Below are positions 15,872 through 25,311 of a stretch of 49,400 nt of DNA, in pieces. How positions within the stretch are numbered: position 1 is the stretch's first letter; every line of letters starts with the position of its first letter. This DNA is from an uncultured Bacteroidales bacterium (GTDB lineage Bacteria; Bacteroidota; Bacteroidia; Bacteroidales; Paludibacteraceae): contig CAIKVR010000315.1 in the NCBI GenBank assembly GCA_903830915.1, positions 1 through 49,400 of the forward strand, in the 5' to 3' direction. A program made the translations under genes and the position numbers. The notes beneath the pieces were generated by a model, which did no database searches, was not told the origin of the DNA, and worked only from the letters and a program-made list of their open reading frames with translations.

Positions 15872-17635
15872 ATGAAACAGTTTTTTAAATTCACATTGGC
15901 TACTATCGTAGGTGTAATAATTGCCTGGTTGATAGGTGTTTTAATTTTTTTCGGAATAATTGGTGCTATTGCCGGTTCCAGCGAATCGACACCGACCATT
16001 AAGCCTAACTCAGTTTATGAAATTAGTCTGGAAGGCACTCTGATTGACCGTTCACAGGACGATCCATTCTCAGGTGCATTTGCCAGCGCAATGGGACGAT
16101 CGTCCGAAACTACTATTGGACTAGACGATGTGCTGAGTAATATTGCTAAGGCAAAAAGCGACCCCAATATTATTGGTATTTACCTTAAAGGAGGGTCACT
16201 TTCTGCACGTCCGGCTTCTATCAGAGAAATACGTAATGCATTGCTCGATTTCAAAAAATCAGGGAAATTTATTATTTCTTATGCCGATCATTACAGTCAG
16301 GGAATGTATTATCTGGTTTCATGTGCCGATAAAATACTTTTGAATCCACAGGGAATGTTGGAATTAAAAGGACTTTCAGCTCAATCTATGTTTCTGAAAA
16401 ATACACTTGATAAAATTGGAGTTGAAATGCAAATTGTGAAAGTTGGTACATTCAAATCAGCAGTTGAACCTTTTGTAAACACTAAAATGAGTGATGCCAA
16501 TCGGTTACAGGTAACAGTTTTCATGAATTCAATATGGAATACTATATTAAAAGAAGTATCTGCATCCCGCAAAATTCCGTTTGAGAAACTAAATATGTAT
16601 GCCGACGAAATGTTGATGTTCCAACCCACTGAAAAAACCCGTGAATATGGTTTAGTTGATTCGTTGGTTTATATTGACAGGGTTGACAGTTTGATTCGCA
16701 AATGTGCCAAAGGATTAAAAAAAGAGGATAATCTGAATTTTGTGAAACATGCCACACTTACTAAAGTGCCCGATACCAGTAAATTCGATAAAAATAAAGT
16801 AGCTGTGATTTATGCTGTAGGCGATATTACCGATGATGAGGGCGATGGAATTGTAGCAAAAGATATGGTGAAAACTATCAACGATGTTGCAAAAGATTCG
16901 GCTGTGAAAGCGGTTGTATTGCGTGTGAGTTCACCGGGTGGAAGTGCTTATGCTTCGGAACAGATTTGGCATGCTTTAAGTATGCTAAAGGCTAAAAAGC
17001 CATTGATTGTTTCGATGGGCGATTATGCAGCTTCGGGCGGATATTATATTTCCTGTGTTGCCGATAAAATTGTTGCTCAACCAAATACCATTACAGGTTC
17101 AATTGGTATTTTCGGTATTATTCCAAATATCAAAGGACTGAACGATAAGCTAGGGATAACATACGATGGTGTAAAAACCAATAAAATGAGTGATGCTATT
17201 TCGGTAAACCGTCCATTTACACCCGAAGAACGCGATTTGATGCAGAATTACGTTAACCGTGGGTACGAATTATTTGTGAAACGTTGTGCTGATGGTCGAA
17301 AAATAAAGGTTGAACAAATCAAAAACATTGCGGAAGGCCGGGTGTGGACAGGTGAAGATGCTATAAAAATTGGATTGGTAGATAAAATTGGTGGACTTAA
17401 CGATGCCATTAAACTGGCGGTGGATAAAGCAAAACTAAAATCGTATAATATTAACGAATATCCTGAAAAAGAAGATTTTAAAACGAAGTTAATGAAAAAT
17501 CTGGGGAAAGAAGTTGAAACTCGGTTTATGAAAGCTCAACTTGGTGAACAATACGAAATTCTGCGACAAATTCGAAACGTTGAAAAGATGAATGGCATTC
17601 AGGCACGTATGGATTATAATTTGGTTATTCAATAA
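15872..17635 (+). CDS. sppA: signal peptide peptidase SppA, 67 kDa type
   Basis: 587 residues with one N-terminal membrane helix (about 8-35) and two tandem ClpP-like SppA domains in the periplasm. The catalytic dyad is split between the halves as in E. coli SppA: the lysine K195 in VGTFKS and the serine S388 in YAASGGYY. It cuts leftover signal peptides in the inner membrane, a useful activity beside so many exported proteins. Length matches the long (67K) form. A rho-independent terminator follows at 17666. Confidence 0.93.
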   Translation: MKQFFKFTLATIVGVIIAWLIGVLIFFGIIGAIAGSSESTPTIKPNSVYEISLEGTLIDRSQDDPFSGAFASAMGRSSETTIGLDDVLSNIAKAKSDPNIIGIYLKGGSLSARPASIREIRNALLDFKKSGKFIISYADHYSQGMYYLVSCADKILLNPQGMLELKGLSAQSMFLKNTLDKIGVEMQIVKVGTFKSAVEPFVNTKMSDANRLQVTVFMNSIWNTILKEVSASRKIPFEKLNMYADEMLMFQPTEKTREYGLVDSLVYIDRVDSLIRKCAKGLKKEDNLNFVKHATLTKVPDTSKFDKNKVAVIYAVGDITDDEGDGIVAKDMVKTINDVAKDSAVKAVVLRVSSPGGSAYASEQIWHALSMLKAKKPLIVSMGDYAASGGYYISCVADKIVAQPNTITGSIGIFGIIPNIKGLNDKLGITYDGVKTNKMSDAISVNRPFTPEERDLMQNYVNRGYELFVKRCADGRKIKVEQIKNIAEGRVWTGEDAIKIGLVDKIGGLNDAIKLAVDKAKLKSYNINEYPEKEDFKTKLMKNLGKEVETRFMKAQLGEQYEILRQIRNVEKMNGIQARMDYNLVIQ

Positions 17636-17665
17636 TATCAATATAATAACAAAAACTTCATATTT

Positions 17666-17702
17666 AAAAAGAGCTAAAGCATCCAACTTTAGCTCTTTTT
17701 TG
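17666..17702 (+). terminator. rho-independent terminator after sppA
   Basis: AAAAAGAGCTAAAG (17666-17679), a 7-base loop, then CTTTAGCTCTTTTT (17687-17700) form a perfect 14-bp stem whose 3' side continues into a T run. Confidence 0.85.
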
Positions 17703-17734
17703 CATTTTTATAACAGAAATATAACAAGAAGTCA

Positions 17735-17742
17735 TATCTTTG
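17735..17742 (+). promoter_or_regulatory. Bacteroidetes -7 element (TATCTTTG)
   Basis: TATCTTTG matches TAnnTTTG and sits after the sppA terminator and 36 bases before the ATG at 17778. This supports starting the next gene at 17778 rather than at in-frame codons overlapping sppA. Confidence 0.6.
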
Positions 17743-17777
17743 CCCAATTTTGCTCAAATAATTTAATTTTCCAACTA

Positions 17778-18959
17778 ATGAGGATTCGCTTTACTCTTGT
17801 CATATTGTTAATCTGTAGCGCAACATTTTCTCAGATTAAAATTCTATTCGATGATACAAAAGCCGAACAGGCAGGTAATGCGGATTGGGTTATCAGCAAT
17901 TCTTCCAGTCCGGTAAAAGTGCCGACCCCCACTCAATCAGGCATAACCAGCTCTACTGCTGAAACCTATTGGAGTGGTGCATTATCCGCTTGGGGTGTTG
18001 ATTGTGTGAAAAAAGGATATTATGTAGAAACTCTGCCACCTAGTGGTTCAATAACCTATGAAAGCAGTAGCAATGCTCAGGACTTATCCAAGTACAATGT
18101 ATTTATTGTGTGTGAGCCGAATTCTGTGTTTTCCTTAACTGAAAAAGCGGCCATATTGAATTTTGTCAAGAATGGGGGTGGGTTGTTTTTGGTTTCTGAC
18201 CATACAATTTCAGACAGGAATAATGATGGTTGGGACTCTCCGGCTGTTTGGAACGATTTCCTGACGAATAACGGAGTTATATCAAACCCTTTTGGGATTT
18301 CATTCGATTTAGCAAATATTTCACTTACCTCAACCAATCTTGCTACCATAACAAATGATTCTATTTTACATGGAGCAATGGGAACTTGTGCTAAAGTTAT
18401 GTGGAGCAATGGCACAACAATGACCTTAGATAAAACTAAAAACCCAACAGCTGTAGGATATATTTTTAATTCGGGAGCATCAACCACCGGAGCAACTAAT
18501 GTTATGTTTGCAACTGCCAAATACGGTAATGGAAAAGTAGCTGCCATAGGTGATAGTTCGCCGTGTGATGATGGTACAGGTGGAAGTGGAAATTCTCTTT
18601 ATAACGGTTACACTGGAGATGTTGGAGTGAATCATCAGAATTTATTGATGAATGCAACTATCTGGCTGGCTACTCACAAAGCAAAACTGTCTTCTGCAGT
18701 GAATACTCCTGAAGAATCAGCTTTAAAGCTTTTCCCAAACCCGGTAATTGGTGGAAAATTAAATATACGAGTTGATGGTTCGCAGGTAGTTTCCCGTATT
18801 CAACTGGTTGATTTAACCGGTAAAATTCTCATCGATTCACAATCTCAATTAATGACTATACAGAGTATGAATGTTTCTGATTTACATTCAGGCGTTTACC
18901 TGTGTCGTATAAATAGTGGCAATAGCATTGAAACAAGAATGATTAGCATTCAGAACTGA
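17778..18959 (+). CDS. secreted glutamine-amidotransferase-like fold protein, T9SS cargo
   Basis: 393 residues from the ATG at 17778. The reading frame stays open back to 17592, but that part overlaps sppA, its terminator and the promoter; the 17778 start gives a clean signal peptide (MRIRFTLVILLICSATFSQ). The central region (about 20-300) has an alternating alpha/beta pattern with YNVFIVCEPN, NGGGLFLVSDH and VAAIGDSSP, which recalls class I amidotransferase-like or DUF4350-type domains without their catalytic Cys. About 315-393 is a T9SS sorting domain (LFPNPV). Function is unknown; the aspartate- and glycine-rich tail of the central domain (CDDGTGGSGN) could bind metal. Confidence 0.7.
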   Translation: MRIRFTLVILLICSATFSQIKILFDDTKAEQAGNADWVISNSSSPVKVPTPTQSGITSSTAETYWSGALSAWGVDCVKKGYYVETLPPSGSITYESSSNAQDLSKYNVFIVCEPNSVFSLTEKAAILNFVKNGGGLFLVSDHTISDRNNDGWDSPAVWNDFLTNNGVISNPFGISFDLANISLTSTNLATITNDSILHGAMGTCAKVMWSNGTTMTLDKTKNPTAVGYIFNSGASTTGATNVMFATAKYGNGKVAAIGDSSPCDDGTGGSGNSLYNGYTGDVGVNHQNLLMNATIWLATHKAKLSSAVNTPEESALKLFPNPVIGGKLNIRVDGSQVVSRIQLVDLTGKILIDSQSQLMTIQSMNVSDLHSGVYLCRINSGNSIETRMISIQN

Positions 18960-18980
18960 AAATATTATTTATTATGAGTC

Positions 18981-19020
18981 AATGAGAGGCAAACGGGTAT
19001 TTGTCTCTCATTGTTTTTTT
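18981..19020 (+). terminator. rho-independent terminator
   Basis: AATGAGAGGCAAA (18981-18993), loop CGGGTA, TTTGTCTCTCATT (19000-19012): a 13-bp stem with one G-U pair, then G and seven T. It ends the gene at 17778. Confidence 0.88.
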
Positions 19021-19038
19021 AATAAAAACCTCTATCTT
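19011..19038 (+). promoter_or_regulatory. promoter of the YhhQ-type gene, overlapping the terminator
   Basis: TATCTTTG at 19031-19038 is an exact -7 element; a TTG at 19011-19013 inside the preceding terminator is a candidate -33 element (17-base gap). Because the -7 ends at 19038, an in-frame TTG there cannot be the start codon, and the ATG at 19068 is chosen. Confidence 0.6.
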
Positions 19039-19067
19039 TGTCATTGTTCAATAAAAAATCTTCTGGA

Positions 19068-19748
19068 ATGAAAAAACAGGTTTCACTTATATTCATGGTA
19101 TGCGGACTACTTTTTACTGTCTGCCTGATAACAGCTAATATTGTTAGTCAAAAACTCATACGGGTATATGGTTTCGATTTAACTGCCGGAGTTATAATAT
19201 TTCCGCTGGTATATGTTCTCAATGATATTATAGCAGAAGTTTGGGGTTACCGTAAAATGAGACTAATTATTTGGATGGGATTCATGATGAACTTCTTTGT
19301 GATATTTATTTTCCGGCTTACCATTTGGGCACCATCCTCACCTCATTTTATTTATCAGAATTCACTCACACTCACGCTATTAACTACCGAACGATTTACG
19401 GTCGCCAGTTTCATCGCTTTTCTAATCGGGTCGTTTATTAATGCATACGTGATGAGTAAGATGAAAATTCGTCAGCACGGTCGAAATTTTGGTTTAAGGG
19501 CTATAGTGTCTACTATCCTGGGCGAAGGAGCTGATTCATTTATTTTTCTTACTATTGCATTGGCTGGTCACATTCGTCATCATCATCTTATTGTGATGAT
19601 TTTTACCCAAATTGTATTTAAAACAGCGTACGAAATTATAGTACTTCCGCTCACTACCTATCTGGTGAAACGAATAAAGAAGCATGAACACACCGATGTA
19701 ATCGACCATGAGATTTCGTATAATCCCTTCAAAGTAAAAGAAGTCTGA
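19068..19748 (+). CDS. yhhQ: queuosine precursor transporter, YhhQ/VUT family
   Basis: 226 residues from ATG 19068, with about six hydrophobic membrane segments. Family motifs include TANIVSQKLI near the N-terminus, a central DIIAEVWGYRKMR, and GEGADSFIF. YhhQ proteins import queuine or preQ1-type 7-deazaguanines across the inner membrane for tRNA modification. The next gene, radC, starts 13 bases later, so the two are probably co-transcribed. Confidence 0.87.
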   Translation: MKKQVSLIFMVCGLLFTVCLITANIVSQKLIRVYGFDLTAGVIIFPLVYVLNDIIAEVWGYRKMRLIIWMGFMMNFFVIFIFRLTIWAPSSPHFIYQNSLTLTLLTTERFTVASFIAFLIGSFINAYVMSKMKIRQHGRNFGLRAIVSTILGEGADSFIFLTIALAGHIRHHHLIVMIFTQIVFKTAYEIIVLPLTTYLVKRIKKHEHTDVIDHEISYNPFKVKEV

Positions 19749-19761
19749 TATTTATATTCCA

Positions 19762-20463
19762 ATGTTGACCGACGAAAAACGACTGACTATCCGTGAGTGG
19801 GCTGAAGATGACCGTCCTCGCGAAAAAATGCTGCATAAAGGTTCTCAGAGCCTTTCGGATGCAGAGTTATTAGCTATTCTGATAAGTTCTGGCAATAAAA
19901 ATGAATCCGCTGTAGAGCTTTCCAGACGCATTCTGCACGAGTGTGGCGATAATATCAATGAACTTGCACGACTTAGCATTCACGAACTTTGCAAACGATT
20001 TAAAGGCATTGGTGAGGCTAAGGCAATAACCATTATGGCTGCATTGGAATTAGGCAAACGCCGAAAAACGTCTGAAATGCTGGAGCGTAAGAAAATTACA
20101 TCAAGTATAGATTTATTCGAACTATTTGAACCGCTATTGGTCGATTTACAACACGAAGAATTTTGGATTGGATTACTCAATGGAGCAAATAAGGTGCTGG
20201 AGACAAGACGATTGACTCAGGGAGGGTCTAAACAAACAGTAGTAGATGTGCCAATGCTATTGAAATTGGCATTGGAAAAATCTGCACAAGCTGTAGTTGT
20301 TGCTCACAATCATCCATCCGGTCAAAATCGCCCGAGTACAGAGGATGAAAAAATAACTCTTTGCATAAAAGAAGGTTGCAAAGCAATTGGCATTGCTTTC
20401 ATCGACCATATTATTATTGCACGTGGGCAATATTTCAGTTTTGCTGATGAAGGGAAAATGTAG
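19762..20463 (+). CDS. radC: RadC family protein (JAB/MPN domain)
   Basis: 233 residues. The N-terminal half carries helix-hairpin-helix DNA-binding motifs (FKGIGEAKAITIMAALELGKR). The C-terminal half has the JAMM metalloprotease-like signature AHNHPSG followed by S and D of the zinc site (SGQNRPSTEDE). Once linked to DNA repair; its actual role is still unsettled. The full length is typical. Confidence 0.93.
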   Translation: MLTDEKRLTIREWAEDDRPREKMLHKGSQSLSDAELLAILISSGNKNESAVELSRRILHECGDNINELARLSIHELCKRFKGIGEAKAITIMAALELGKRRKTSEMLERKKITSSIDLFELFEPLLVDLQHEEFWIGLLNGANKVLETRRLTQGGSKQTVVDVPMLLKLALEKSAQAVVVAHNHPSGQNRPSTEDEKITLCIKEGCKAIGIAFIDHIIIARGQYFSFADEGKM

Positions 20464-20465
20464 AG

Positions 20466-20503
20466 AAACAGTTGAAAGTAAACAGTTGAAAGTAAACAGT
20501 TGA
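20466..20503. repeat. short 14-bp tandem repeat
   Basis: AAACAGTTGAAAGT occurs twice head to tail (20466-20479, 20480-20493) and a third, partial copy AAACAGTTGA follows. It lies between radC and the ABC transporter operon. Probably replication slippage; a regulator site is possible. Confidence 0.8.
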
Positions 20504-20546
20504 TGTTTTTAACTGCTTTATGACTTTATCCACTTTATAAACTATT

Positions 20547-21440
20547 ATGATATTACTTGAAGTAGAAAATGTAGTCAAACAATTCGCCGGACATTTGGCA
20601 CTCGACAATGTAAGTCTTACTGTTCCTGAGAACAGCATTTACGGCCTTCTTGGTCCGAATGGAGCTGGCAAAACCACACTCATCCGTATAATAAATTGCA
20701 TCACAGCTCCCGATAGCGGTGAAGTAAGGCTGAATGGAAAAAAAATGACTACTGCGGAAGTTCAGCAGATAGGTTATCTGCCTGAGGAACGGGGTTTGTA
20801 TAAGAAAATGAAAGTTGGTGAGCAGGCACTTTATCTGGCACAACTGAAAGGGATGTCACGTCAGGATGCCCTGAAAGCATTAAAATATTGGTTCGAAAAG
20901 TTTGAAATACAAGCATGGTGGGATAAGAAAGTGGAAGAGTTGTCGAAAGGAATGGCACAAAAGGTACAGTTTATTACTACTATTCTGCACAATCCGAAGT
21001 TACTTATTTTCGATGAACCCTTCAGTGGATTTGATCCTGTTAATGCTGATCTGATGAAACGTGAAATTCTGGAACTACGAAATAATGGGGCTACGATAAT
21101 TTTCTCGACTCACAACATGGGAACAGTTGAGGATTTGTGCGAGAATATTTCGCTGGTTAATCAGGCGAAAATAGTACTTCAGGGTAATGTAGCCGAAATA
21201 CGGGCAAATCACGCAACTAAAACCTTTCTGGTTCGTTCCGAAAATTCCATTACAGGAAATAATTTTGAATTGCTTTCACAAACTGAAAAAGATGGTATTT
21301 TTGAGACTAAAATTAAAAAAATGAACACCGGAAGCAACAACCTGCTTCTGAAAGAATTGATACAACAAACCGAGATACATACTTTTGAGGAGTTGTTGCC
21401 CGGAATGAATGATATTTTTATTGAAACAGTAAAACCCTGA
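20547..21440 (+). CDS. ABC transporter ATP-binding protein (NatA-like)
   Basis: 297 residues. Walker A GPNGAGKTT, signature LSKGMAQK, Walker B LLIFDEPFSGFDP and the H-loop STHNM are all intact. A C-terminal extension of about 80 residues follows, as is common in NatA-type exporters. The permease starts 2 bases after the stop, forming an export ABC system of one ATPase and one permease type. Substrate unknown; sodium, lipids or antimicrobials are all possible for this family. Confidence 0.9.
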   Translation: MILLEVENVVKQFAGHLALDNVSLTVPENSIYGLLGPNGAGKTTLIRIINCITAPDSGEVRLNGKKMTTAEVQQIGYLPEERGLYKKMKVGEQALYLAQLKGMSRQDALKALKYWFEKFEIQAWWDKKVEELSKGMAQKVQFITTILHNPKLLIFDEPFSGFDPVNADLMKREILELRNNGATIIFSTHNMGTVEDLCENISLVNQAKIVLQGNVAEIRANHATKTFLVRSENSITGNNFELLSQTEKDGIFETKIKKMNTGSNNLLLKELIQQTEIHTFEELLPGMNDIFIETVKP

Positions 21441-21442
21441 TT

Positions 21443-22765
21443 ATGTCGAAGATAAGTCTGATAATAAAACGGGAATATACCACCCGGGTGATGAAAAAAT
21501 CTTTCATCATACTTACTTTCCTTACTCCTTTGCTATTTGCCGGAATGATAACAGTTCCGCTCTGGCTTGCAAGCCTCAAGGATAATACAAAAAAACATAT
21601 CTACGTGATTGACCGCACAAATCAGTACCAGAAAGTGCTGAAAAGTAATGAAACTTACGAATTTGATTTCGTTGATAAACCGGTAAATGCTGTACGAAAT
21701 GACAACGCTGATAACAAGGATTTTACAGCATTACTTTTAATAACCGATGACCTTAGAAAGAATTCAAAAGCAGCAACTATTTACTCGCAGCAACAAGTCA
21801 ATCTGGAACTGAAAACCTATATATCTGATATTCTGAGTAATTATGTGGAACAGCAGAAATTGGCAGCCTACAATATACCGAACCTGAAACAAATGGTTGA
21901 AAACTCTAAAGCGGATATTAATATTGAAACCATAAAATGGAATAAAGACGGGAAAGAAGAAGTTGGTTCAGCAGAACTGGCTTTGATCATAGGAATGATT
22001 TCAGCTTTCGTAATCTACATGTTTATAGTTATTTACGGAGCTCAGGTTATGGCAGGAGTCGTTCAGGAAAAAACAAGTCGCATTGTAGAAGTAATTATTT
22101 CGTCAGTTAAGCCTTTCGAATTGATGATGGGTAAAATTATCGGAATTGCACTGGTGGGGCTTACTCAGTTTCTGATGTGGGTAGTTCTCACTTCGATATT
22201 ATCGATGGCTGTTGGGAGTATATTAGGTCACGGTATTGATTTAAATACACTTCAACAATCCAATCAAATAAATATGAATATGCATGGGATGCCCACTGAT
22301 ACAGCCCAGGGATCTATCCAACATATTTATAGTATGTTGAGTGGATTTGATTTTCTGAAAATTTCCATTTTCTTTGTTATTTACTTTTTGGGTGGATATC
22401 TGCTTTATGCATCACTTTTTGCTGCTGTGGGCTCGGCTGTTGACAGTGAAACAGACACACAACAATTCTCATTACCACTGACTTTACCGATAGTATTTGC
22501 AATTTATGCAGCTATCTATAGTGCTCAGAATCCTGATGGTCCATTGGCTCTTTGGTGTTCAATGATTCCATTTACTTCGCCAATAGTAATGATGGTGCGT
22601 TTACCCTATGGAGTTCCAGCGTGGCAAATAGCTATTTCACTTGGTATTCTGGTTTTATCTTTTATTGGTACAACATGGATGGCAGGGAAAATATATCGTA
22701 CCGGAATTTTAATGTACGGAAAAAAAGTAACCTGGAAAGAACTCTGGAAATGGCTCAGATATTAA
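21443..22765 (+). CDS. ABC-2 type permease (NatB-like)
   Basis: 440 residues. One membrane helix near the N-terminus (FIILTFLTPLLFAG), a roughly 140-residue extracytoplasmic domain, then about five to six membrane segments from residue 180 on. EKTSRIVEVIISSVKP is the conserved motif of the ABC2_membrane_3/NatB family just after the second helix. It pairs with the ATPase encoded 2 bases upstream. Confidence 0.88.
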   Translation: MSKISLIIKREYTTRVMKKSFIILTFLTPLLFAGMITVPLWLASLKDNTKKHIYVIDRTNQYQKVLKSNETYEFDFVDKPVNAVRNDNADNKDFTALLLITDDLRKNSKAATIYSQQQVNLELKTYISDILSNYVEQQKLAAYNIPNLKQMVENSKADINIETIKWNKDGKEEVGSAELALIIGMISAFVIYMFIVIYGAQVMAGVVQEKTSRIVEVIISSVKPFELMMGKIIGIALVGLTQFLMWVVLTSILSMAVGSILGHGIDLNTLQQSNQINMNMHGMPTDTAQGSIQHIYSMLSGFDFLKISIFFVIYFLGGYLLYASLFAAVGSAVDSETDTQQFSLPLTLPIVFAIYAAIYSAQNPDGPLALWCSMIPFTSPIVMMVRLPYGVPAWQIAISLGILVLSFIGTTWMAGKIYRTGILMYGKKVTWKELWKWLRY

Positions 22766-22781
22766 TCCTAAAAATAGAAAA

Positions 22782-23675
22782 ATGAGATGTCCATTTCTGA
22801 AACCCGCTGACGAAATCCGGATTGTTTCACCTTCGGGCGCAATTAATCCTAAATATATTGATGGAGCTATAAAAACCCTCGAAAGTTGGGGGCTAAATGT
22901 CACCGAGGGTCAGTTTGCCCGTTCGGAATATGGCCGGTTTGCGGGAACAAAGGAACAGCGTATAGCCGATTTGCAGCAAGCCCTGGATGATTCGAGTGTA
23001 AAAGCCATAATGTGTAGCCGGGGTGGTTATGGAATTGCTCAGATAATCGACAAACTCAATTTTACTAAATTTGCTCATAAACCAAAATGGTTGATTGGTT
23101 TCAGCGATATAACTATTTTGCATAACGCAATTTCAAATTTGGGTTTTGCTTCAATTCATGGAATAATGGCAAAACAGCTTACTGAATTAGCTCCTGACTC
23201 TGAACAGCTTATTAAATTGAAAGATATTTTGTTCGGCAAATTTCCAGTATATACTGTTTCTGCAAACCCTCTAAACAGACAAGGTAAAACTTCCGGCAAA
23301 CTTGTAGGTGGAAATTTATCCGTTTTAATGGCCATGCGTGGCAGTCAGTTCGATTTAGATTACAGGGATAATATTCTTTTTTTGGAAGATATTGCCGAAA
23401 AACCCTATCATGTAGACCGAATGATGCAAAACCTGCGTTTTAGCGGCGTATTGTCTCAAATTTCAGGATTAGTAGTTGGGCAGTTTAGCGATTATGATGA
23501 AGATCCACTTATGATGCAAACGGTTTTAGAAATAATCAGGGATGCAGTTAGCGAATATAATTATCCCGTTTGCTTTAATTTTCCGGCGGGTCATGTGGAT
23601 TATAATCTTCCTTTAATACTGGGAGTTTCTGTAAATCTTGAAGTTGATTCGGTAAGTTCAAAACTGGTTTTTTAA
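22782..23675 (+). CDS. S66 family LD-carboxypeptidase
   Basis: 297 residues matching LD-carboxypeptidase/MccF enzymes. N-terminal RIVSPSGA and SRGGYG motifs; the likely nucleophile serine is in GFSDIT, the glutamate in LFLEDIAEKPYHVDRM and the histidine in FPAGHVDYNLPL, giving the Ser-Glu-His triad of peptidase family S66. These cytoplasmic enzymes trim the terminal D-Ala from recycled murein tetrapeptides. It is the third gene of the ABC transporter unit (16-base gap). Confidence 0.9.
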   Translation: MRCPFLKPADEIRIVSPSGAINPKYIDGAIKTLESWGLNVTEGQFARSEYGRFAGTKEQRIADLQQALDDSSVKAIMCSRGGYGIAQIIDKLNFTKFAHKPKWLIGFSDITILHNAISNLGFASIHGIMAKQLTELAPDSEQLIKLKDILFGKFPVYTVSANPLNRQGKTSGKLVGGNLSVLMAMRGSQFDLDYRDNILFLEDIAEKPYHVDRMMQNLRFSGVLSQISGLVVGQFSDYDEDPLMMQTVLEIIRDAVSEYNYPVCFNFPAGHVDYNLPLILGVSVNLEVDSVSSKLVF

Positions 23676-23745
23676 ACCTTTTTGAAAAGAAACCCTATTT
23701 TTATTAAAAAGAAAAAATTGCTTCTGCATTGTGATTTAAAAAAGG

Positions 23746-23753
23746 TATCTTTG
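23746..23753 (+). promoter_or_regulatory. Bacteroidetes -7 element (TATCTTTG)
   Basis: Exact TAnnTTTG match 32 bases before the ATG at 23785; TCTG at 23723-23726 could be a weak -33 element. Confidence 0.5.
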
Positions 23754-23784
23754 CAATACATTAATTATCAGGCATATTCAAAAA

Positions 23785-25311
23785 ATGTTGTTGCGGAAAT
23801 ATATTTTTTCTCTTATTCTTACCTTCTTTTTTATCGGATTTTCGTTTTCGCAAACACTTTCCGGTAAATCATTCTCATATACTTCCGACTCAATTAATGC
23901 TACTAATTTATATCAAAGTAAGGGTACGTTAGCCGATTCAATTATTAATTACGGAAAAATTTTTCTTCACTCACCTTATCGTAGGGGCGGCAAGGGTAAT
24001 TCGAGTGCTTTCGATTGTTCGGGATTCACTTCGTACGTTTACCGCAATTTTGGGTATAAACTCGGAGCTTCGTCTGCCGATCAGGCTCAACAATTCAATA
24101 CTGTAGAACGTAGTAATTTGAAAAAAGGCGATCTTGTTTTTTTTTCCGGACGTGGTGCGGGTAAAAGGGTTGGACATGTGGGTATTGTGGTAGACGATGA
24201 AAAGGATGGCAAGTTTAATTTTATTCATGCCTCAACTCAGCACGGTGTAATTATTTCCAAATCGGACGAACCCTATTATATGAGACGGTTCATTAAAGCT
24301 GGCCGGGTTGTTTTCAATGATCAAATGATGGCTGTTGCACCCGGAGCATCAAGTGTAAATGACAAAAAATTATCGACTGCCGAAAAAGGTAATTCATCTT
24401 CTCCTGTTGTCGGAACAACATCTCAAATAGAAAAAATAATTCCGGCTCAATATCACAAGGTAAAAAAAGGCGAAACCCTCACAGAAATTGCTGAAAACTA
24501 CAGATTAAGCATTACAGAACTTAAGCAGAAAAACAAAATCAAAGGGAATAAAATAACTCCGGGGCAGCGTCTGAAAATAAAGGATGCTGAAACAGTTATG
24601 TTGGTCGAAAGTATTGACCCGGATGAAACTGATGATATGCTATTTACTGACAACTACAAACCGGACACTGCAAAAGTTGAATCACGGCTGGTTAGTAGTA
24701 TTAAAAAAATATCACACATTGTCAAAAAAGGAGAAACGCTTTTTAGTATCTCCAGTTTGTATCACATGCCGGTGGATCAATTGAAACAAATCAATAACAT
24801 GTTTACGGGCATGGTTCATATCGGACAAAAGATTATTATTGATTCGGACGATAAACCTGTTACTTCAGTTGAAACTCAAAAAGCAGATACTAAACAACAA
24901 TCAGCACCGAAAACAGATGCCGAAACTAAGGCTGAAATTCCTACCGTTCAAATGCCTGCCTCACATAAAGTCCAAAAAGGCGAAACTCTTTATGGAATAG
25001 CAGCAATGTATAATATTTCAGTAGATGACATTAAGAAGTTTAATAATCTGAAGGTCGATAAAATTAAACCTGGTCGGGTGATTAGTTTGGTTCAACAAAG
25101 CCCGAAGACTGTTTCTGATGATACAGAAAAGAAGAAAGAGAAAGAGAAAGAGATTCAAAAGGTTACACATAAAGTAAAGCCCGGTGAGACTTATTATTCA
25201 ATTGCCAGAGAGTATGGTTGCAAAGTGAATGAACTGAAAGAGTGGAATCATAAATCGGGGGATAAAATTAAAACAGGCGAGAAATTGATTATCCACACTG
25301 ATCCAAATTAA
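23785..25311 (+). CDS. NlpC/P60 murein hydrolase with four LysM repeats
   Basis: 508 residues. Signal peptide (about 1-22, ending FSFSQ), then an NlpC/P60 domain (about 45-175) with the catalytic cysteine in FDCSGF, histidine in GHVGIV and a third polar residue in FIHAS. Four LysM domains follow at about 229-270, 310-352, 393-435 and 458-507, each opening with (V/K)xxGET. LysM binds N-acetylglucosamine in peptidoglycan; the enzyme cuts gamma-D-Glu-diamino acid bonds in stem peptides. Many characterised NlpC/P60-LysM proteins have LysM first; here the catalytic domain is first. The gene overlaps recO by four bases tail to tail. Confidence 0.92.
   Translation: MLLRKYIFSLILTFFFIGFSFSQTLSGKSFSYTSDSINATNLYQSKGTLADSIINYGKIFLHSPYRRGGKGNSSAFDCSGFTSYVYRNFGYKLGASSADQAQQFNTVERSNLKKGDLVFFSGRGAGKRVGHVGIVVDDEKDGKFNFIHASTQHGVIISKSDEPYYMRRFIKAGRVVFNDQMMAVAPGASSVNDKKLSTAEKGNSSSPVVGTTSQIEKIIPAQYHKVKKGETLTEIAENYRLSITELKQKNKIKGNKITPGQRLKIKDAETVMLVESIDPDETDDMLFTDNYKPDTAKVESRLVSSIKKISHIVKKGETLFSISSLYHMPVDQLKQINNMFTGMVHIGQKIIIDSDDKPVTSVETQKADTKQQSAPKTDAETKAEIPTVQMPASHKVQKGETLYGIAAMYNISVDDIKKFNNLKVDKIKPGRVISLVQQSPKTVSDDTEKKKEKEKEIQKVTHKVKPGETYYSIAREYGCKVNELKEWNHKSGDKIKTGEKLIIHTDPN

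Noticed and set aside
17592-17777. Upstream extension of the T9SS cargo gene
   Set aside because: It overlaps the sppA end, its terminator and a -7 element; the ATG at 17778 gives a proper signal peptide.
19038-19067. TTG start for the YhhQ-type gene
   Set aside because: The TTG begins at the last base of the TATCTTTG -7 element, upstream of any possible transcription start.
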